A DNA stretch of 51,873 nucleotides from Flavobacteriales bacterium (GCA_018057455.1 JAGPDT010000018.1:1-51873); one strand, 5' to 3'. Positions 33,517-42,779 are shown, counted from the first letter of the stretch. Translations and numbers: made by a program. The notes: generated from the sequence alone by a model not told the origin.

Positions 33517-34116
33517 ATGAACATGGCAAGCACTACATCAAAATTGGCATCGGCAGCCCTTATGGCCTTGATGCTCGCAGGCGGAATGAGCGCCTGTAAA
33601 AGCAAGAAGAAAGCAGCGGAGGCCGCCGCACCTCCCAGCGGTGAGACCGAAGTGAAGGTGCTGTGCTCAGGGCCGGAGTTCTTCACCGATGACAAGAACT
33701 TCCGGGCCAACAACCTCGGCGAAAGCATGGACCAGGCCACGGCCAAGAAGAAGGCACTCTCCAACGCACGGGCGGACATGGCCAGTGCCATCAACACGCA
33801 GGTCAAGGCGGTGATCGACAATTACGTGAACAGCCGCGAAATGAACAACAAGGAGGAAGTGGCCGAGCGCTATGAGAGCCTCGCCCGTGAAGTGGTCGAC
33901 CAAAAGCTCACCGGAACGCGCACCATCTGCGAAAAGCTCATGAAGGTGGAAGCTACCGGCAACTACAAGTGTTACGTGGCCATCGAGCTCAGCGCACAGG
34001 ACCTGCTGGCCGCTTACAACGAGCGCCTCAGCAAGGATGACAAGCTGAAGATCGACTACGACTACGAGAAGTTCAAGGAGACTTTCGACAAGGAAATGGA
34101 GAAGCTCGGCAAATAG
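33517..34116 (+). CDS. Small LPP20-like lipoprotein
   Basis: The 199-residue protein has a lipoprotein signal ending in GGMSAC (Cys27) and a Lys/Ala-rich linker. An LPP20-type domain follows, with RANNLGESMDQATAKKKALS and ARADMASAINTQVKAVIDNY, then Glu-rich helices and a basic C-terminus. It echoes the N-terminal domain of the preceding protein, so the operon seems to carry two versions of this fold. I chose the ATG at 33517 rather than GTG at 33445, because it gives the compact signal peptide; an ATG at 33523 is also possible. A strong terminator hairpin follows. Confidence 0.8.
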   Translation: MNMASTTSKLASAALMALMLAGGMSACKSKKKAAEAAAPPSGETEVKVLCSGPEFFTDDKNFRANNLGESMDQATAKKKALSNARADMASAINTQVKAVIDNYVNSREMNNKEEVAERYESLAREVVDQKLTGTRTICEKLMKVEATGNYKCYVAIELSAQDLLAAYNERLSKDDKLKIDYDYEKFKETFDKEMEKLGK

Positions 34117-34137
34117 ACCGCCCCTTCGAAGGCTGAA

Positions 34138-34168
34138 AGGCCCCGACTGCCAAGTGCAGTCGGGGCCT
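34138..34168. terminator. Terminator hairpin between convergent genes
   Basis: A perfect 13-bp stem (AGGCCCCGACTGC and its complement) with a 5-base CAAGT loop is followed on the plus strand by CTTGGTT. It sits 21 bases after the lipoprotein gene and six bases before the minus-strand lytic transglycosylase stop, so it probably serves both. Confidence 0.8.
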
Positions 34169-34174
34169 CTTGGT

Positions 34175-35617
34175 TCAATGCTCCTGGGCCAGGGCCGCAC
34201 TTCCCCGTGCAGCCGGTTGGGGCTTGCCGCTTACCCAGCCATAGACACCCAGGACATCGCGTACATACCAGTAGGTGTCCTGGCCGCGGCAATAGCCGTT
34301 GCGGGCCGCCTGCCCGGTGAAATAGCGGGGCCTGTTCAGCAACACGATCGCGCGTTCCACGTGGCCGTCCCACCGATCGGGGTCCAAGCCCAGTTCCACG
34401 GCCAGGCGCTGGGCATCCTTCACATGGCCCGGGCCGGCATTGTACGAGGCCAGCACGAATTTCAGCCGCTGCCCGGTGGCCTTGATGCGGCTTCGCCAGA
34501 TCCCGTCCAAACGCGCCAGGTAGCGTGTAGCCCCTTGGATGTGCTCATTCACACCGCTGCCTTCAGGCACGCCCATGAACGCAGCCGTCTTGGGCATCAG
34601 CTGCATCAAGCCTTGCGCGCCCATGTACGACCGGGCCGTGGTGTCGAAGCTGGACTCCTTGTAGGCCACCGCGGCCAGGAGTTTCCAGTCCCAAGCCGAG
34701 CTGTCCGCGTGCGCTTGAAAAAGACTGTCGAACCGGGAAATGCTGTCCGTGCCGTAGGCCCATGCCCCTTTGGGCTGGCGGGCGCCACGGGTATCAAGTC
34801 CGTTGTTGTATGCGGCAAGCAAGGCATTGCGTTCTTCCTGATGGCCAGCGGAGGCGAGCCATGTATCCATGGCATGCAGGAGATGGGTGGCATTGGAGCG
34901 GACGGCAAAAGCCAATGGAACCTGATCGCCTTGCAAACGGACGAATTGGACCAAGGGAAGCCGCTTGGCCTCCAGGGTGGCCGTGGCGTCGCTGACCAGC
35001 AGGGGTTGCTTGCCGCCCAGGGCCGTGGCCATCAGCAAATCGTCCGGGATCGAATCCGCAATACGGAAGCGTACCGCGCTATCCCCAAACGAAATTCGCT
35101 GAAGGCTGTCCAGGAACGGTGACCATGAGCTCATGAGGATGGCATCCTGCGGGGCGGTATGTTCCTTGGGCCGGTCACCGGTCCGCATCAGGGCCAAGCC
35201 CGGCGCAATATGGCGATAGGGCCGGGTGAACCCCACGTACGGCGCTGCCCAGCCATGCGCCGATAGCTGGGCCGCGATCACATCGCCCTCACCCATCTGC
35301 AACATGAGCAACATGGTGTCCTGGTCGGTTACCCGGATGGCCTTGATGGCCAGTTTGTGCCTTCGCGCGAACCGTTCCAGCAGTTCCCATTCCAGGCCGG
35401 TGGTGGCTTTGGGCCGCGGTTCCCACGTCAATGGGTCCGGCAGCACGAGCACCCGCAGCGTATCGTGCTTGATCTGCTCCAAGTCGCGCCGTACATGCGG
35501 GCGGGCCCATGGGGCTTCTTCCGGCAAATTGCCGGCAACACCGCCCGGTCCTTCCACCAGCGGTAAGGCCAGCATGGCCGTGAAAAGGCCGGTGCCGATG
35601 AATTCCGCCTTACGCAT
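34175..35617 (-). CDS. MltF-like membrane-bound lytic transglycosylase
   Basis: The 480-residue protein has an N-terminal hydrophobic signal (IGTGLFTAMLALPL) without a lipobox, a solute-binding-like domain (about 50-265) and a lytic transglycosylase (SLT) domain (about 305-430). The catalytic Glu321 lies in AVAYKESSFDTTA, followed by GAQGLMQLMP and ASYNAGPGHVKDAQ. MltF-type enzymes cleave the glycan strand of peptidoglycan, with the substrate-binding module modulating activity. I chose the ATG at 35617; the gene overlaps the ACP phosphodiesterase-like gene by eight bases. Export and catalysis fit a periplasmic cell-wall role. Confidence 0.88.
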   Translation of the reverse strand: MRKAEFIGTGLFTAMLALPLVEGPGGVAGNLPEEAPWARPHVRRDLEQIKHDTLRVLVLPDPLTWEPRPKATTGLEWELLERFARRHKLAIKAIRVTDQDTMLLMLQMGEGDVIAAQLSAHGWAAPYVGFTRPYRHIAPGLALMRTGDRPKEHTAPQDAILMSSWSPFLDSLQRISFGDSAVRFRIADSIPDDLLMATALGGKQPLLVSDATATLEAKRLPLVQFVRLQGDQVPLAFAVRSNATHLLHAMDTWLASAGHQEERNALLAAYNNGLDTRGARQPKGAWAYGTDSISRFDSLFQAHADSSAWDWKLLAAVAYKESSFDTTARSYMGAQGLMQLMPKTAAFMGVPEGSGVNEHIQGATRYLARLDGIWRSRIKATGQRLKFVLASYNAGPGHVKDAQRLAVELGLDPDRWDGHVERAIVLLNRPRYFTGQAARNGYCRGQDTYWYVRDVLGVYGWVSGKPQPAARGSAALAQEH

Positions 35618-36188
35618 GGCCGTGGTCCAAGTGGTTGCGCAGGTCTTCCAGGAAAAGCAGGCATTCCTGCTCATAGGCGGATCGATGGGCCGAAAGCACA
35701 ACCTCGGCACCGCGTAGAACGCCTCCGCCCGGCACTCGGTCGGCCAAGCCGCCCAAGGCGCGGGCAAGGCCATCCAGCCGGGCGTAGGAACCGAGCCAAT
35801 CGTTGGCGACCATGTAGGGCAACATGTGCCGGGTCCGGGCGGGCATCAGGTGGCTGTGGGCCTTCAAAAGATCATACATGCGCTGCGCGAATTCCGGCAG
35901 GGGCTCTGCGCTCAATTGCCCCCAGTTGCGCGCGATGGCATGGTCATAGAACAGGTCCAAGGCCACACCGGCGTACTTGCCGCAATGCGCCCTTATCCGC
36001 TCCCTGCCTGCCAGGGTCAGCGGGTGGTCATCTGTGAAGGTATCGATGCGCCGATGCATGCGGATGCCTGTTTGCAACCCCGGCGACCAAGCGGAAAGGT
36101 CCCGGCCCTTCACCGCATCGGCCATGAAATTGCCGACGATCACCAAGGGGTCGTTGCCCGATACGAGAAGATGGCCCAAAAAGTTCAT
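35610..36188 (-). CDS. Acyl carrier protein phosphodiesterase-like protein (AcpH family)
   Basis: The 192-residue protein begins MNFLGHLLVSGNDPLVIVGN, a typical AcpH/YajB start, and carries GNFMADAVKGRDLS, IRMHRRIDTFTDDHP and LDLFYDHAIARNW. These segments place conserved His and Asp residues expected for metal binding. The family removes phosphopantetheine from holo-ACP or is a related HD-like phosphodiesterase. An ATG at 36188 was chosen because upstream residues are unconserved. A TACCTTTC box (one mismatch) lies nine bases upstream. It is the first gene of a two-gene unit with the transglycosylase, although the two roles are not obviously linked. Confidence 0.85.
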   Translation of the reverse strand: MNFLGHLLVSGNDPLVIVGNFMADAVKGRDLSAWSPGLQTGIRMHRRIDTFTDDHPLTLAGRERIRAHCGKYAGVALDLFYDHAIARNWGQLSAEPLPEFAQRMYDLLKAHSHLMPARTRHMLPYMVANDWLGSYARLDGLARALGGLADRVPGGGVLRGAEVVLSAHRSAYEQECLLFLEDLRNHLDHGHA

Positions 36189-36340
36189 CCGCGACCGGAA
36201 AGGTAGGCCGACCGGCCTTCCTCTGCTGTCCACCCCGGCCCGTTGCGGGCCGAATGCACCGAATGGCCAACCATCGCCCCATGCATCCGGCCATGGATCA
36301 TCCACCGGTCATTTGTGGCGCCCCGGGTAATTTGGCGGCC

Positions 36341-37432
36341 ATGGCCACGGCACGCTCCCGCATGGTGCTCTACTGGGTCACCCAAGTGGTGGCCTGGACC
36401 GGCTATATGCTGCTGCTTGGCCTGCCTACCTTGTTGGAAGGTGGCCATGTACCCCGTTTTGGGTGGGTCACCTTGGCCATGGTATGCATCGGCCTTGCGG
36501 GCAGCCATGCCCTGCGGACTTGTTTCAAGGACCTCCGCTGGTTGGACCTGCCGCTGGGTGCCTTGGTACTACGCATGGTACTGGGTGCCGTGGCGTTGGG
36601 CGTATTGGCGGGCCTGTTGCAAGCGGCCGTTCACGACGCCGTTTTTCCTGAAGCGGAAGGCTTGATCGGCGGCGGCGGGCGCCGGTTGGCGGAAGTGTTG
36701 CTCAGTTGGGTGGTGCAACTCTTCGTATGGTCCATAGCCTATGTGGCCTACCACTACATTGTGCGCAGCCGGCTGGAAATGTTGCGCGCCTTGCGCCTGG
36801 AGGCCGCCAACCGCGAGGGCCAATTGGCCAACTTGCGCAGCCAGTTGAACCCGCATTTCATGTTCAACGCGCTCAACAGCATCCGCGCGCTCATCGATGA
36901 GGACCCCGACCGGGCCAAACGATCGATCACGCTACTGAGCTCACTGCTGCGCAATGCCATGTCCACGGTGAAACGAAGGACCGTCCCCTTGGGTGAAGAA
37001 GTGGATACGGTGCGTACCTATCTTTCCCTGGAGGCCATGCGGTATGAAGAGCGGTTGCGCGTACGTTTTGAGATCGATCCCCTGCTCGAACGCAGTCCGG
37101 TGCCCCCCATGATGTTGCAGACCTTGGTGGAAAATGCCGTGCGGCATGGCATTGCCCGCAGCAAGCAGGGGGGTGAGATCCGGGTGGAGGCCGTGCCCAC
37201 CGAGGCAGGCATGCGCCTGACCGTGCGCAACACCGGGCGGTTCGAGGAGCGGTCGTCCCGCGAACTGGGCCTGGGCTTGCGCAACACCAGGGAACGCTTG
37301 TACCACCTGTATGCCGGCAAGGCCACCTTGGACATGCGCAACGACGGCAACATGGTGGTCTGTGAACTCTTCCTGCCCCATGCACCGGCCCTGATCGACC
37401 GCGAACTGCAAGAACAACCAGCACAACCATGA
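36341..37432 (+). CDS. LytS-type sensor histidine kinase
   Basis: The 363-residue protein has four or so N-terminal transmembrane helices (about residues 8-140) and then a His-kinase domain of the LytS/YehU type. The phospho-acceptor His172 sits in SQLNPHFMFNALNSI. The ATPase part includes LQTLVENAVRHGI and a Gly-rich segment GLGLRNTRERLYHLY. Stimulus is unknown; no extracellular sensor domain is visible beyond short loops. The start is uncertain: an ATG at 36254 is also in frame. It overlaps the response regulator gene by four bases. Confidence 0.92.
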   Translation: MATARSRMVLYWVTQVVAWTGYMLLLGLPTLLEGGHVPRFGWVTLAMVCIGLAGSHALRTCFKDLRWLDLPLGALVLRMVLGAVALGVLAGLLQAAVHDAVFPEAEGLIGGGGRRLAEVLLSWVVQLFVWSIAYVAYHYIVRSRLEMLRALRLEAANREGQLANLRSQLNPHFMFNALNSIRALIDEDPDRAKRSITLLSSLLRNAMSTVKRRTVPLGEEVDTVRTYLSLEAMRYEERLRVRFEIDPLLERSPVPPMMLQTLVENAVRHGIARSKQGGEIRVEAVPTEAGMRLTVRNTGRFEERSSRELGLGLRNTRERLYHLYAGKATLDMRNDGNMVVCELFLPHAPALIDRELQEQPAQP

Positions 37433-38139
37433 AAGCACTGATCGTAGACGATGAACGGTTGGCCCGCAAGGAATTGATGCGCCTGTTGGAAGCCCACGGC
37501 ACAATCGAAGTGGTGGGCGAGGCCACCAATGCGGATGAAGCCGAGAAGCTCACCACCGAGCTCAAGCCGGACCTGCTCTTCCTGGACATCAACATGCCGG
37601 GAAGGGATGGCTTCGAGTTGCTCGAAGCGCTGGACCCCGCGCCGCACGTGATCTTCATCACTGCCTATGACGAACACGCGGTGAAGGCCTTTGAGGTCAA
37701 TGCCTTGGACTATCTGCTCAAGCCCATCGACCCGGAGCGGCTCTCGGCGGCCTTGGCCCGGTTGGCCGCGCTGCCCAAACCAGGCGATGCTGAACGGGGC
37801 CTGCTCACCACGACGGACCGCATCTTCATCAAGGACGGTGAGAAATGCTGGTTTGTGGCCATGAAGGATGTGCGTTTGCTGGAAAGCGAAGGAAATTATG
37901 TGCGGGTGCGGTTCGGTGAGAACAAACCGCTGGTGCTCCGGTCGCTCAACAGCTTGGAGAAGAAGCTGGACCCGCACGTCTTCTTCCGGGCCAACCGCAA
38001 ACAGATGATCAATTTGGCCTGGGTGGCCAAGATTGAACCGTGGTTCAGCGGAGGGCTCAATTGCACGCTCACAACGGGGGAAGTAGTGGAAGTGAGCCGC
38101 AGGCAGGCCTTGCGGTTCAGGGAGATCATGAGCCTCTAG
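37429..38139 (+). CDS. LytTR-family response regulator
   Basis: The 236-residue protein has an N-terminal receiver domain (1-115) with the phospho-acceptor Asp53 in LFLDINMPGRDGFELL and a conserved Lys in LLKPID. A C-terminal LytTR DNA-binding domain (about 130-236) carries SEGNYVRV, RSLNSLEKKLD, FFRANRKQMINL and the tail VEVSRRQALRFRE. LytTR regulators bind short direct repeats upstream of target genes. The partner kinase is directly upstream. A large secreted adhesin-like gene follows 108 bases downstream and is a candidate target. Confidence 0.93.
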   Translation: MKALIVDDERLARKELMRLLEAHGTIEVVGEATNADEAEKLTTELKPDLLFLDINMPGRDGFELLEALDPAPHVIFITAYDEHAVKAFEVNALDYLLKPIDPERLSAALARLAALPKPGDAERGLLTTTDRIFIKDGEKCWFVAMKDVRLLESEGNYVRVRFGENKPLVLRSLNSLEKKLDPHVFFRANRKQMINLAWVAKIEPWFSGGLNCTLTTGEVVEVSRRQALRFREIMSL

Positions 38140-38247
38140 CGGCGCCTCGTGCACCTCCTGGGCGGGTTGCGGCTGCAGCTGCGCCCACCACCGCTTGCGG
38201 CTCGGGGATATGTTTTCTTGGTATCTTGTTGCACAAATCCATCGGCC

Positions 38248-40347
38248 ATGAAGAGAGCATGTACCCTGTTTATCCTCCTTGGTGTGGTTTTTCGGATCCT
38301 GGCGGCCACCGGCGGCCCTGACCAGTACGGCTACCTCTGGAAGGACAGCGCCGAACCCGATGGTCCGGTGTATGCCTGGATCGATATCACCGCGGACGGG
38401 ATCCCTGTGACCGGCCTGGCGGACGACAACACGTTCGGTCCATTCATCATGTCGGGCAACATGCCCTACTACTGGTACGATGTGAAGAAAGTATGGATCG
38501 GCAGCAACGGTTACGTGGCCTTTGGCGGGGGCAATATCGCAGCCAATTTCCCCATGCTCCCCGCAGCTGGCGGCACGGACAACTACACGGCGGTGTTCAT
38601 GGCGGACCTCACCTTCGGGGGGACGGGCAACCCGGCCCAGTGCTTCCTCCGGGATGAGGCCACGCAACTGATCATCTCCTGGATCAACGTGCCGTTCTGG
38701 AACGTGAACGCACCGGGCTACTCCGGCAGCAACACCTTCCAGCTGATCCTGGACAAACAGGACAGCACCATCACCATGCAGTACCAAAGCACGGCGGGCT
38801 CCAATGGCAGCAACGGACCGGTGATCGGCATTGAGAGCATCACAGGGAGCATCGGCCTGGCGCGCAGCCAAAGCCTGATGCCCGCGGCCGGCTATGCCGT
38901 CCGTTTCTACAATCCCTCCAACCCACTGCTGGAGGTGAAAGACGCTGCCGTGGACTGGGTGGGCGTGGAAGGAACCGGCGGGACCGCCATGGCCGTGGGT
39001 GCAGCCCTGCCGTTGGCCACCCAGGTGCACAATACGGGCAATCAACCGCTCGATCCCTTCACGCTCACAAGCACGGTGATCGGGCCTTCCGGGCAAAGTG
39101 TGCTCACTGAGACCAGCACCGTTCCGGCAACTTCCCCGGACGGGAACGTCGGGTTCGATATGACGGAGGACTTTGTTCCCACTGCCACCGGCACCTACCG
39201 CCACCAGGTTTCCCTCTCGGGGATCAACGATGAAATGATCGCCACCAACAACACCCTGGAACGGGAGATCACGGTGTATTCGCCTACGGCCGCCTCCAAC
39301 GTGGTCAGCTGGGCCGGTCCTTCGGACAACGGCGTGGGCCTGGCATGGAATGGTGGTGACGGGGGCATCGCCGCGTACATCATCCCACCGTTCCAGCCCT
39401 GCCAGATCACCGGCACCACCGTACGCATCACCAGCAACAGCGGCAGTGGGTTCGCCATGATGATCTATGATGATGACGGCGCCGACGGCGGTCCCGGCAC
39501 CTTGTTGGACAGCACCGTGGTCACAGCGGCCAATGGCGGCCCGGGCGACCACGTCTACCCGCTGCTCAACGCGGTCCAATCCACCAGCGGAGGCTACTAT
39601 GTGGTGTGGTACATGTTGGGGCCCAACGTGAACATCGCCGTGGACAACCTGGCACCCTTCTCCTTGCAATGCTTCGAAGTACTGGGTGGAGCATGGGCCG
39701 CCTACAGGGACCGTACCACCACGGATTTCCACCTCGGTTTGCAGATCACCTTGCCGCCGTTCCAGGATGTGGGCGTGGTAGGCCTGGTAGGCATCAACAG
39801 TGGCCAACAGATCATCGGGGCCACCACCGTGCAAGCCTTGGTGCAGAACTTCGGCAATACCCCCATCAGCAACTTTCCCGTGCACTACGGCCTCAACAAC
39901 ATGACCCTGGCCACACAGAACTACGCGGGCAACCCCATTGCACCGGGCAATTCAGCCCTGGTCACCTTCGGCCAGCAGTTGGTGCCCCAAGCCAACAGCT
40001 CCGGTGACCTTTGCGTGTGGACGGCAGCCCCCGCCGATCTGTTGGCCGGCAATGATTCCACCTGCTTGGGCGTGGACCTGTTCGTGGGCATGCACGAGAT
40101 CACATCCAGTGCGTTGTCCTTGTGGCCTTCACCGGCCAGCCAGGTGGTCCTGGTGGAAGGGCTGCCTGCCGCCAACGCCCGTTACCAAGTGTTGGACGCC
40201 TTGGGCCAGGTGGTGCAGGACGGCCCGGTGCCCGGGGGAGGCCATCGCATGGAGCTGGACATCCGGTCACTGCCAAGTGGCCACTACGTGGTGCGGTGCG
40301 TGGCGGACGGCACGGTATGGCGCGGGCGGTTCATTGTGGAGCAGTGA
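38248..40347 (+). CDS. Large secreted adhesin-like protein with T9SS sorting domain
   Basis: The 699-residue protein has a signal peptide (MKRACTLFILLGVVFRILAA). An N-terminal beta domain resembles a phytanoyl or lectin-like sandwich with DVKKVWIGSNGYVAFGGG and NYTAVFMADLTFGG. Two CARDB-like Ig modules follow (about 235-345 and 515-620), with VHNTGNQPLDPFTL and NFGNTPISNFPVHYG, and between them a beta-rich region with IYDDDGADGGPG. The T9SS sorting domain starts at LWPSPASQ and ends GRFIVEQ. It is likely a surface or released structural protein. The gene is downstream of the LytS/LytTR pair. Confidence 0.85.
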   Translation: MKRACTLFILLGVVFRILAATGGPDQYGYLWKDSAEPDGPVYAWIDITADGIPVTGLADDNTFGPFIMSGNMPYYWYDVKKVWIGSNGYVAFGGGNIAANFPMLPAAGGTDNYTAVFMADLTFGGTGNPAQCFLRDEATQLIISWINVPFWNVNAPGYSGSNTFQLILDKQDSTITMQYQSTAGSNGSNGPVIGIESITGSIGLARSQSLMPAAGYAVRFYNPSNPLLEVKDAAVDWVGVEGTGGTAMAVGAALPLATQVHNTGNQPLDPFTLTSTVIGPSGQSVLTETSTVPATSPDGNVGFDMTEDFVPTATGTYRHQVSLSGINDEMIATNNTLEREITVYSPTAASNVVSWAGPSDNGVGLAWNGGDGGIAAYIIPPFQPCQITGTTVRITSNSGSGFAMMIYDDDGADGGPGTLLDSTVVTAANGGPGDHVYPLLNAVQSTSGGYYVVWYMLGPNVNIAVDNLAPFSLQCFEVLGGAWAAYRDRTTTDFHLGLQITLPPFQDVGVVGLVGINSGQQIIGATTVQALVQNFGNTPISNFPVHYGLNNMTLATQNYAGNPIAPGNSALVTFGQQLVPQANSSGDLCVWTAAPADLLAGNDSTCLGVDLFVGMHEITSSALSLWPSPASQVVLVEGLPAANARYQVLDALGQVVQDGPVPGGGHRMELDIRSLPSGHYVVRCVADGTVWRGRFIVEQ

Positions 40348-40378
40348 TAGGGCACGGTTCTTGACGGCCGCTGCGGGC

Positions 40379-40386
40379 TACCTTCG
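40379..40386 (+). promoter_or_regulatory. -7 box for the OmpH-like gene
   Basis: TACCTTCG fits TAnnTTCG and ends 19 bases before the ATG at 40406. A TTG at 40361-40363 lies 15 bases upstream, slightly closer than usual. Confidence 0.45.
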
Positions 40387-40405
40387 CGCCTTCTCCCACA
40401 CCAGT

Positions 40406-41080
40406 ATGTCCAAACGATTTCTGCTCCTCCTGCTCGTTGCATGGAACGTCCTTTTGACCAGTGCGGTCGTGTGGTCGCTGAGCCGTTCACGGGTGCCTGA
40501 TCGGATCCTGAAGGAAAAGTTGACGGGATTGCAGCATGGCGGGGACACGCTGGACCAAACAGCGGTATCGGGCAGCCACGTGGACAGCATCCGGCCGCCG
40601 CAGGCGCGTATCGCCTATTTCCAGATGGACTCCGTGCAAGCCAACTATGAATTGGTGAAGGAGAGTGCCGCCCGGGTGCGCAGCGAAGGCCAACGCATGG
40701 AGGGCAACCTGCAACGCGAAATGCAGAAGGCCCAGGCCCGCTACAACGAACTCATGGGCAAGGACCACACCTACAGCACCCAGGCCCAGCTGAAAGCCGA
40801 CCAGGCCGAAGTGGAGCAGTTGGCCGGCAAGATCCAGGAGTTGCAAGCGGCCTCGCAGGTACAGCTGGACGAACTGCAGGTGAAGATGCTCAAGGAAATC
40901 GCCGGCCAGCTGCAGGAATTCCTGGATGAATACAACAGGACCGCAGGTTTCGACTACATCTTCAGCATCCAGGATGCCGGCCAGATCTGGGTGGGCAACA
41001 AGGGCCTGGACATCACCGCGGACGTGATCCGGGGCCTCAACGCCAAGCACCAAAGCCGTAAAGCGCGGATCGCCAAGTAG
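40406..41080 (+). CDS. OmpH/Skp-like outer-membrane chaperone
   Basis: The 224-residue protein has a signal-anchor or signal peptide (FLLLLLVAWNVLLTSAVVW). The OmpH/Skp region starts at ARIAYFQMDSVQANYEL (about residue 70), with a long alpha-helical, Gln/Glu/Lys-rich coiled coil (about 85-165), and ends in the conserved FDYIFSIQDAGQIWVGNKGLDIT. Skp-type proteins hold unfolded outer-membrane proteins in the periplasm. In Bacteroidota this family often occurs near outer-membrane biogenesis genes; here it is followed 26 bases later by an OstA-like gene, supporting an envelope-assembly pair. Confidence 0.85.
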   Translation: MSKRFLLLLLVAWNVLLTSAVVWSLSRSRVPDRILKEKLTGLQHGGDTLDQTAVSGSHVDSIRPPQARIAYFQMDSVQANYELVKESAARVRSEGQRMEGNLQREMQKAQARYNELMGKDHTYSTQAQLKADQAEVEQLAGKIQELQAASQVQLDELQVKMLKEIAGQLQEFLDEYNRTAGFDYIFSIQDAGQIWVGNKGLDITADVIRGLNAKHQSRKARIAK

Positions 41081-41106
41081 GCTGCCAAGGCCGTAGGCGG
41101 GCTACC

Positions 41107-42684
41107 ATGTGGCAAACGCAACAACGGATGCGGATCCATGGCAGCCGGGCCATCATGGTAGGGCTGTGCTTGCTGGGTGTGCTGCAAGGCAGGGCCCAAG
41201 GAAATGACCGTGTGGAGATCCTCAATGCCGACCGGTGGGTGTTCGACAAGGAAGTGGCCACTGGCGCGCAACGCTTGTTGGGCAACGTGCGCTTCCGGCA
41301 AGAAGACGCCACCATGGCGTGCGACAGCGCCTATCTGTACGAGGACAACCGGGTAACGGCATTCAGCCGCGTTGTGCTCAACCAAGGAGATACCCTGCGG
41401 ATCCATGGCGACCGCTTGGAATATGCCGGCTCCAACCGGGTGGCGCGCATGAGCGGCCGTGTGCGGTTGAGCGATCCGGGCATGGAACTCACCACGGACG
41501 CCCTGACCTATGACGTACGCGCCCATCAGGCGACGTACACCACCTTCGCCCGTATCGAGAATCGGCGGGACGGCAGTACCCTCACCAGCAGGAACGGGGT
41601 GTACGATGCCGGCCGGCATGTGTTTGACTTCACCGACAGCGTGCGGATCCTGCACACGGACTACAGCATCCGATCCGATACCGTGCGCTATGCCACCAGC
41701 TCCGGACAAGCTGATTTCATTGGCCCCACGTGGATCCTCCAGGACGATGTCCGCATGTACTGCGAACGGGGCAGCTACACCACCGGCAGCGGGATGGGGA
41801 TGTTCACCAAGCAGGGGCGCATCCTGCACGGGGCGCAAGAACTCACCGGTGACAGCTTGGTGCACGACCGGGCCAAGGGGATAGGCCGTGGTTGGGGCCA
41901 TGTGGTCATCAAGGACACCGTGCAAAGGTTGGTGATACGTGGTGGCCAAGGCCTTCACCGCCAAGCCGATGACCATTCCATGGTCACCGGACATGCGGAA
42001 TTGGCGATGCTGATGGGGGCGGATTCCCTCCATCTCCATGGGGATACGCTCTTTGCCGACCAAGACCTCGCTGGGCGGAGGGCGGTCACCGCCCGCGAAA
42101 ACGTGCGCTTCTTCAAGCAGGACATGCAGGGCGTATGCGATACGATGCGCTACGCACACGGTGATAGCCTGATCACCTTGCGCGGAGCACCGTTCCTGTG
42201 GAACTTGGGGAATCAGCTGTCTGGCGATTCCATCCGCATCCAACTGCGCAACGGGCAAGCTGACCAGCTCCATGTGGAAGGGCATGCTTTCCTCACCGCC
42301 CAAGCGGACAGCCTCCACTTCGACCAGATCACCGGCACTACGCTCACCGGCTATTTCCGCCACAATGAACTCCACCGGTTGATCGCGGATGGGAACAGCC
42401 GTTCCGTGTACTTTGCCAGGGAAGTGCGGGACAGCGTGGAACAGGTCACCGGTGTGAACCGGGTGGATTGCAGCACCATTTCCATCGGGTTGGACAGCGG
42501 GCAGGTGCAAACCGTGAGTTTCATCACCCAACCCGCGGCCACGCTCTTTCCCTTGGACAAGGCACCGGTGGAGGAACTCCGCCTGGACGGGTTCCGATGG
42601 AACGCGGCTGCCCGCCCGCAGGACCAAGCGGACATCTTCCGCCGGACCCCACCACCGCCCACCGCATGGGGCGCGGCCGAATAG
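41107..42684 (+). CDS. OstA-like (LptA/LptD N-terminal type) periplasmic protein
   Basis: The 525-residue protein has an N-terminal signal (GSRAIMVGLCLLGVLQGRA). OstA/LptA beta-jellyroll repeats follow, each with a pattern such as ADRWVFDKEV, LLGNVRFRQEDATMACDSAY, HGDRLEYAGSNRVARMSGRV and TDALTYDVRAHQATYTT; similar blocks recur to about residue 480. LptA-family proteins bridge lipopolysaccharide transport across the periplasm. This one is longer than LptA and lacks the outer-membrane barrel of LptD, fitting the Bacteroidota OstA-like group. A Pro-rich tail ends the protein. It is co-oriented with the OmpH-like gene. Confidence 0.85.
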   Translation: MWQTQQRMRIHGSRAIMVGLCLLGVLQGRAQGNDRVEILNADRWVFDKEVATGAQRLLGNVRFRQEDATMACDSAYLYEDNRVTAFSRVVLNQGDTLRIHGDRLEYAGSNRVARMSGRVRLSDPGMELTTDALTYDVRAHQATYTTFARIENRRDGSTLTSRNGVYDAGRHVFDFTDSVRILHTDYSIRSDTVRYATSSGQADFIGPTWILQDDVRMYCERGSYTTGSGMGMFTKQGRILHGAQELTGDSLVHDRAKGIGRGWGHVVIKDTVQRLVIRGGQGLHRQADDHSMVTGHAELAMLMGADSLHLHGDTLFADQDLAGRRAVTARENVRFFKQDMQGVCDTMRYAHGDSLITLRGAPFLWNLGNQLSGDSIRIQLRNGQADQLHVEGHAFLTAQADSLHFDQITGTTLTGYFRHNELHRLIADGNSRSVYFAREVRDSVEQVTGVNRVDCSTISIGLDSGQVQTVSFITQPAATLFPLDKAPVEELRLDGFRWNAAARPQDQADIFRRTPPPPTAWGAAE

Positions 42685-42779
42685 TCCGGGGTCCTAGGCC
42701 GCGGCGACAATCCGCCGGACCGCGCATCACCACCGCGGACGCTTGCCCCCCAACACGACCGAGGCATCTTCGGGCCGGT

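Noticed and set aside
37018-39885. 955-codon minus-strand open frame across the regulator and adhesin genes
   Set aside because: It opposes genes with unmistakable receiver, LytTR and T9SS motifs and shows no family features itself.
40954-42627. 557-codon minus-strand open frame over the OstA-like gene
   Set aside because: The plus strand carries repeated OstA blocks and a signal peptide; the minus frame has none.
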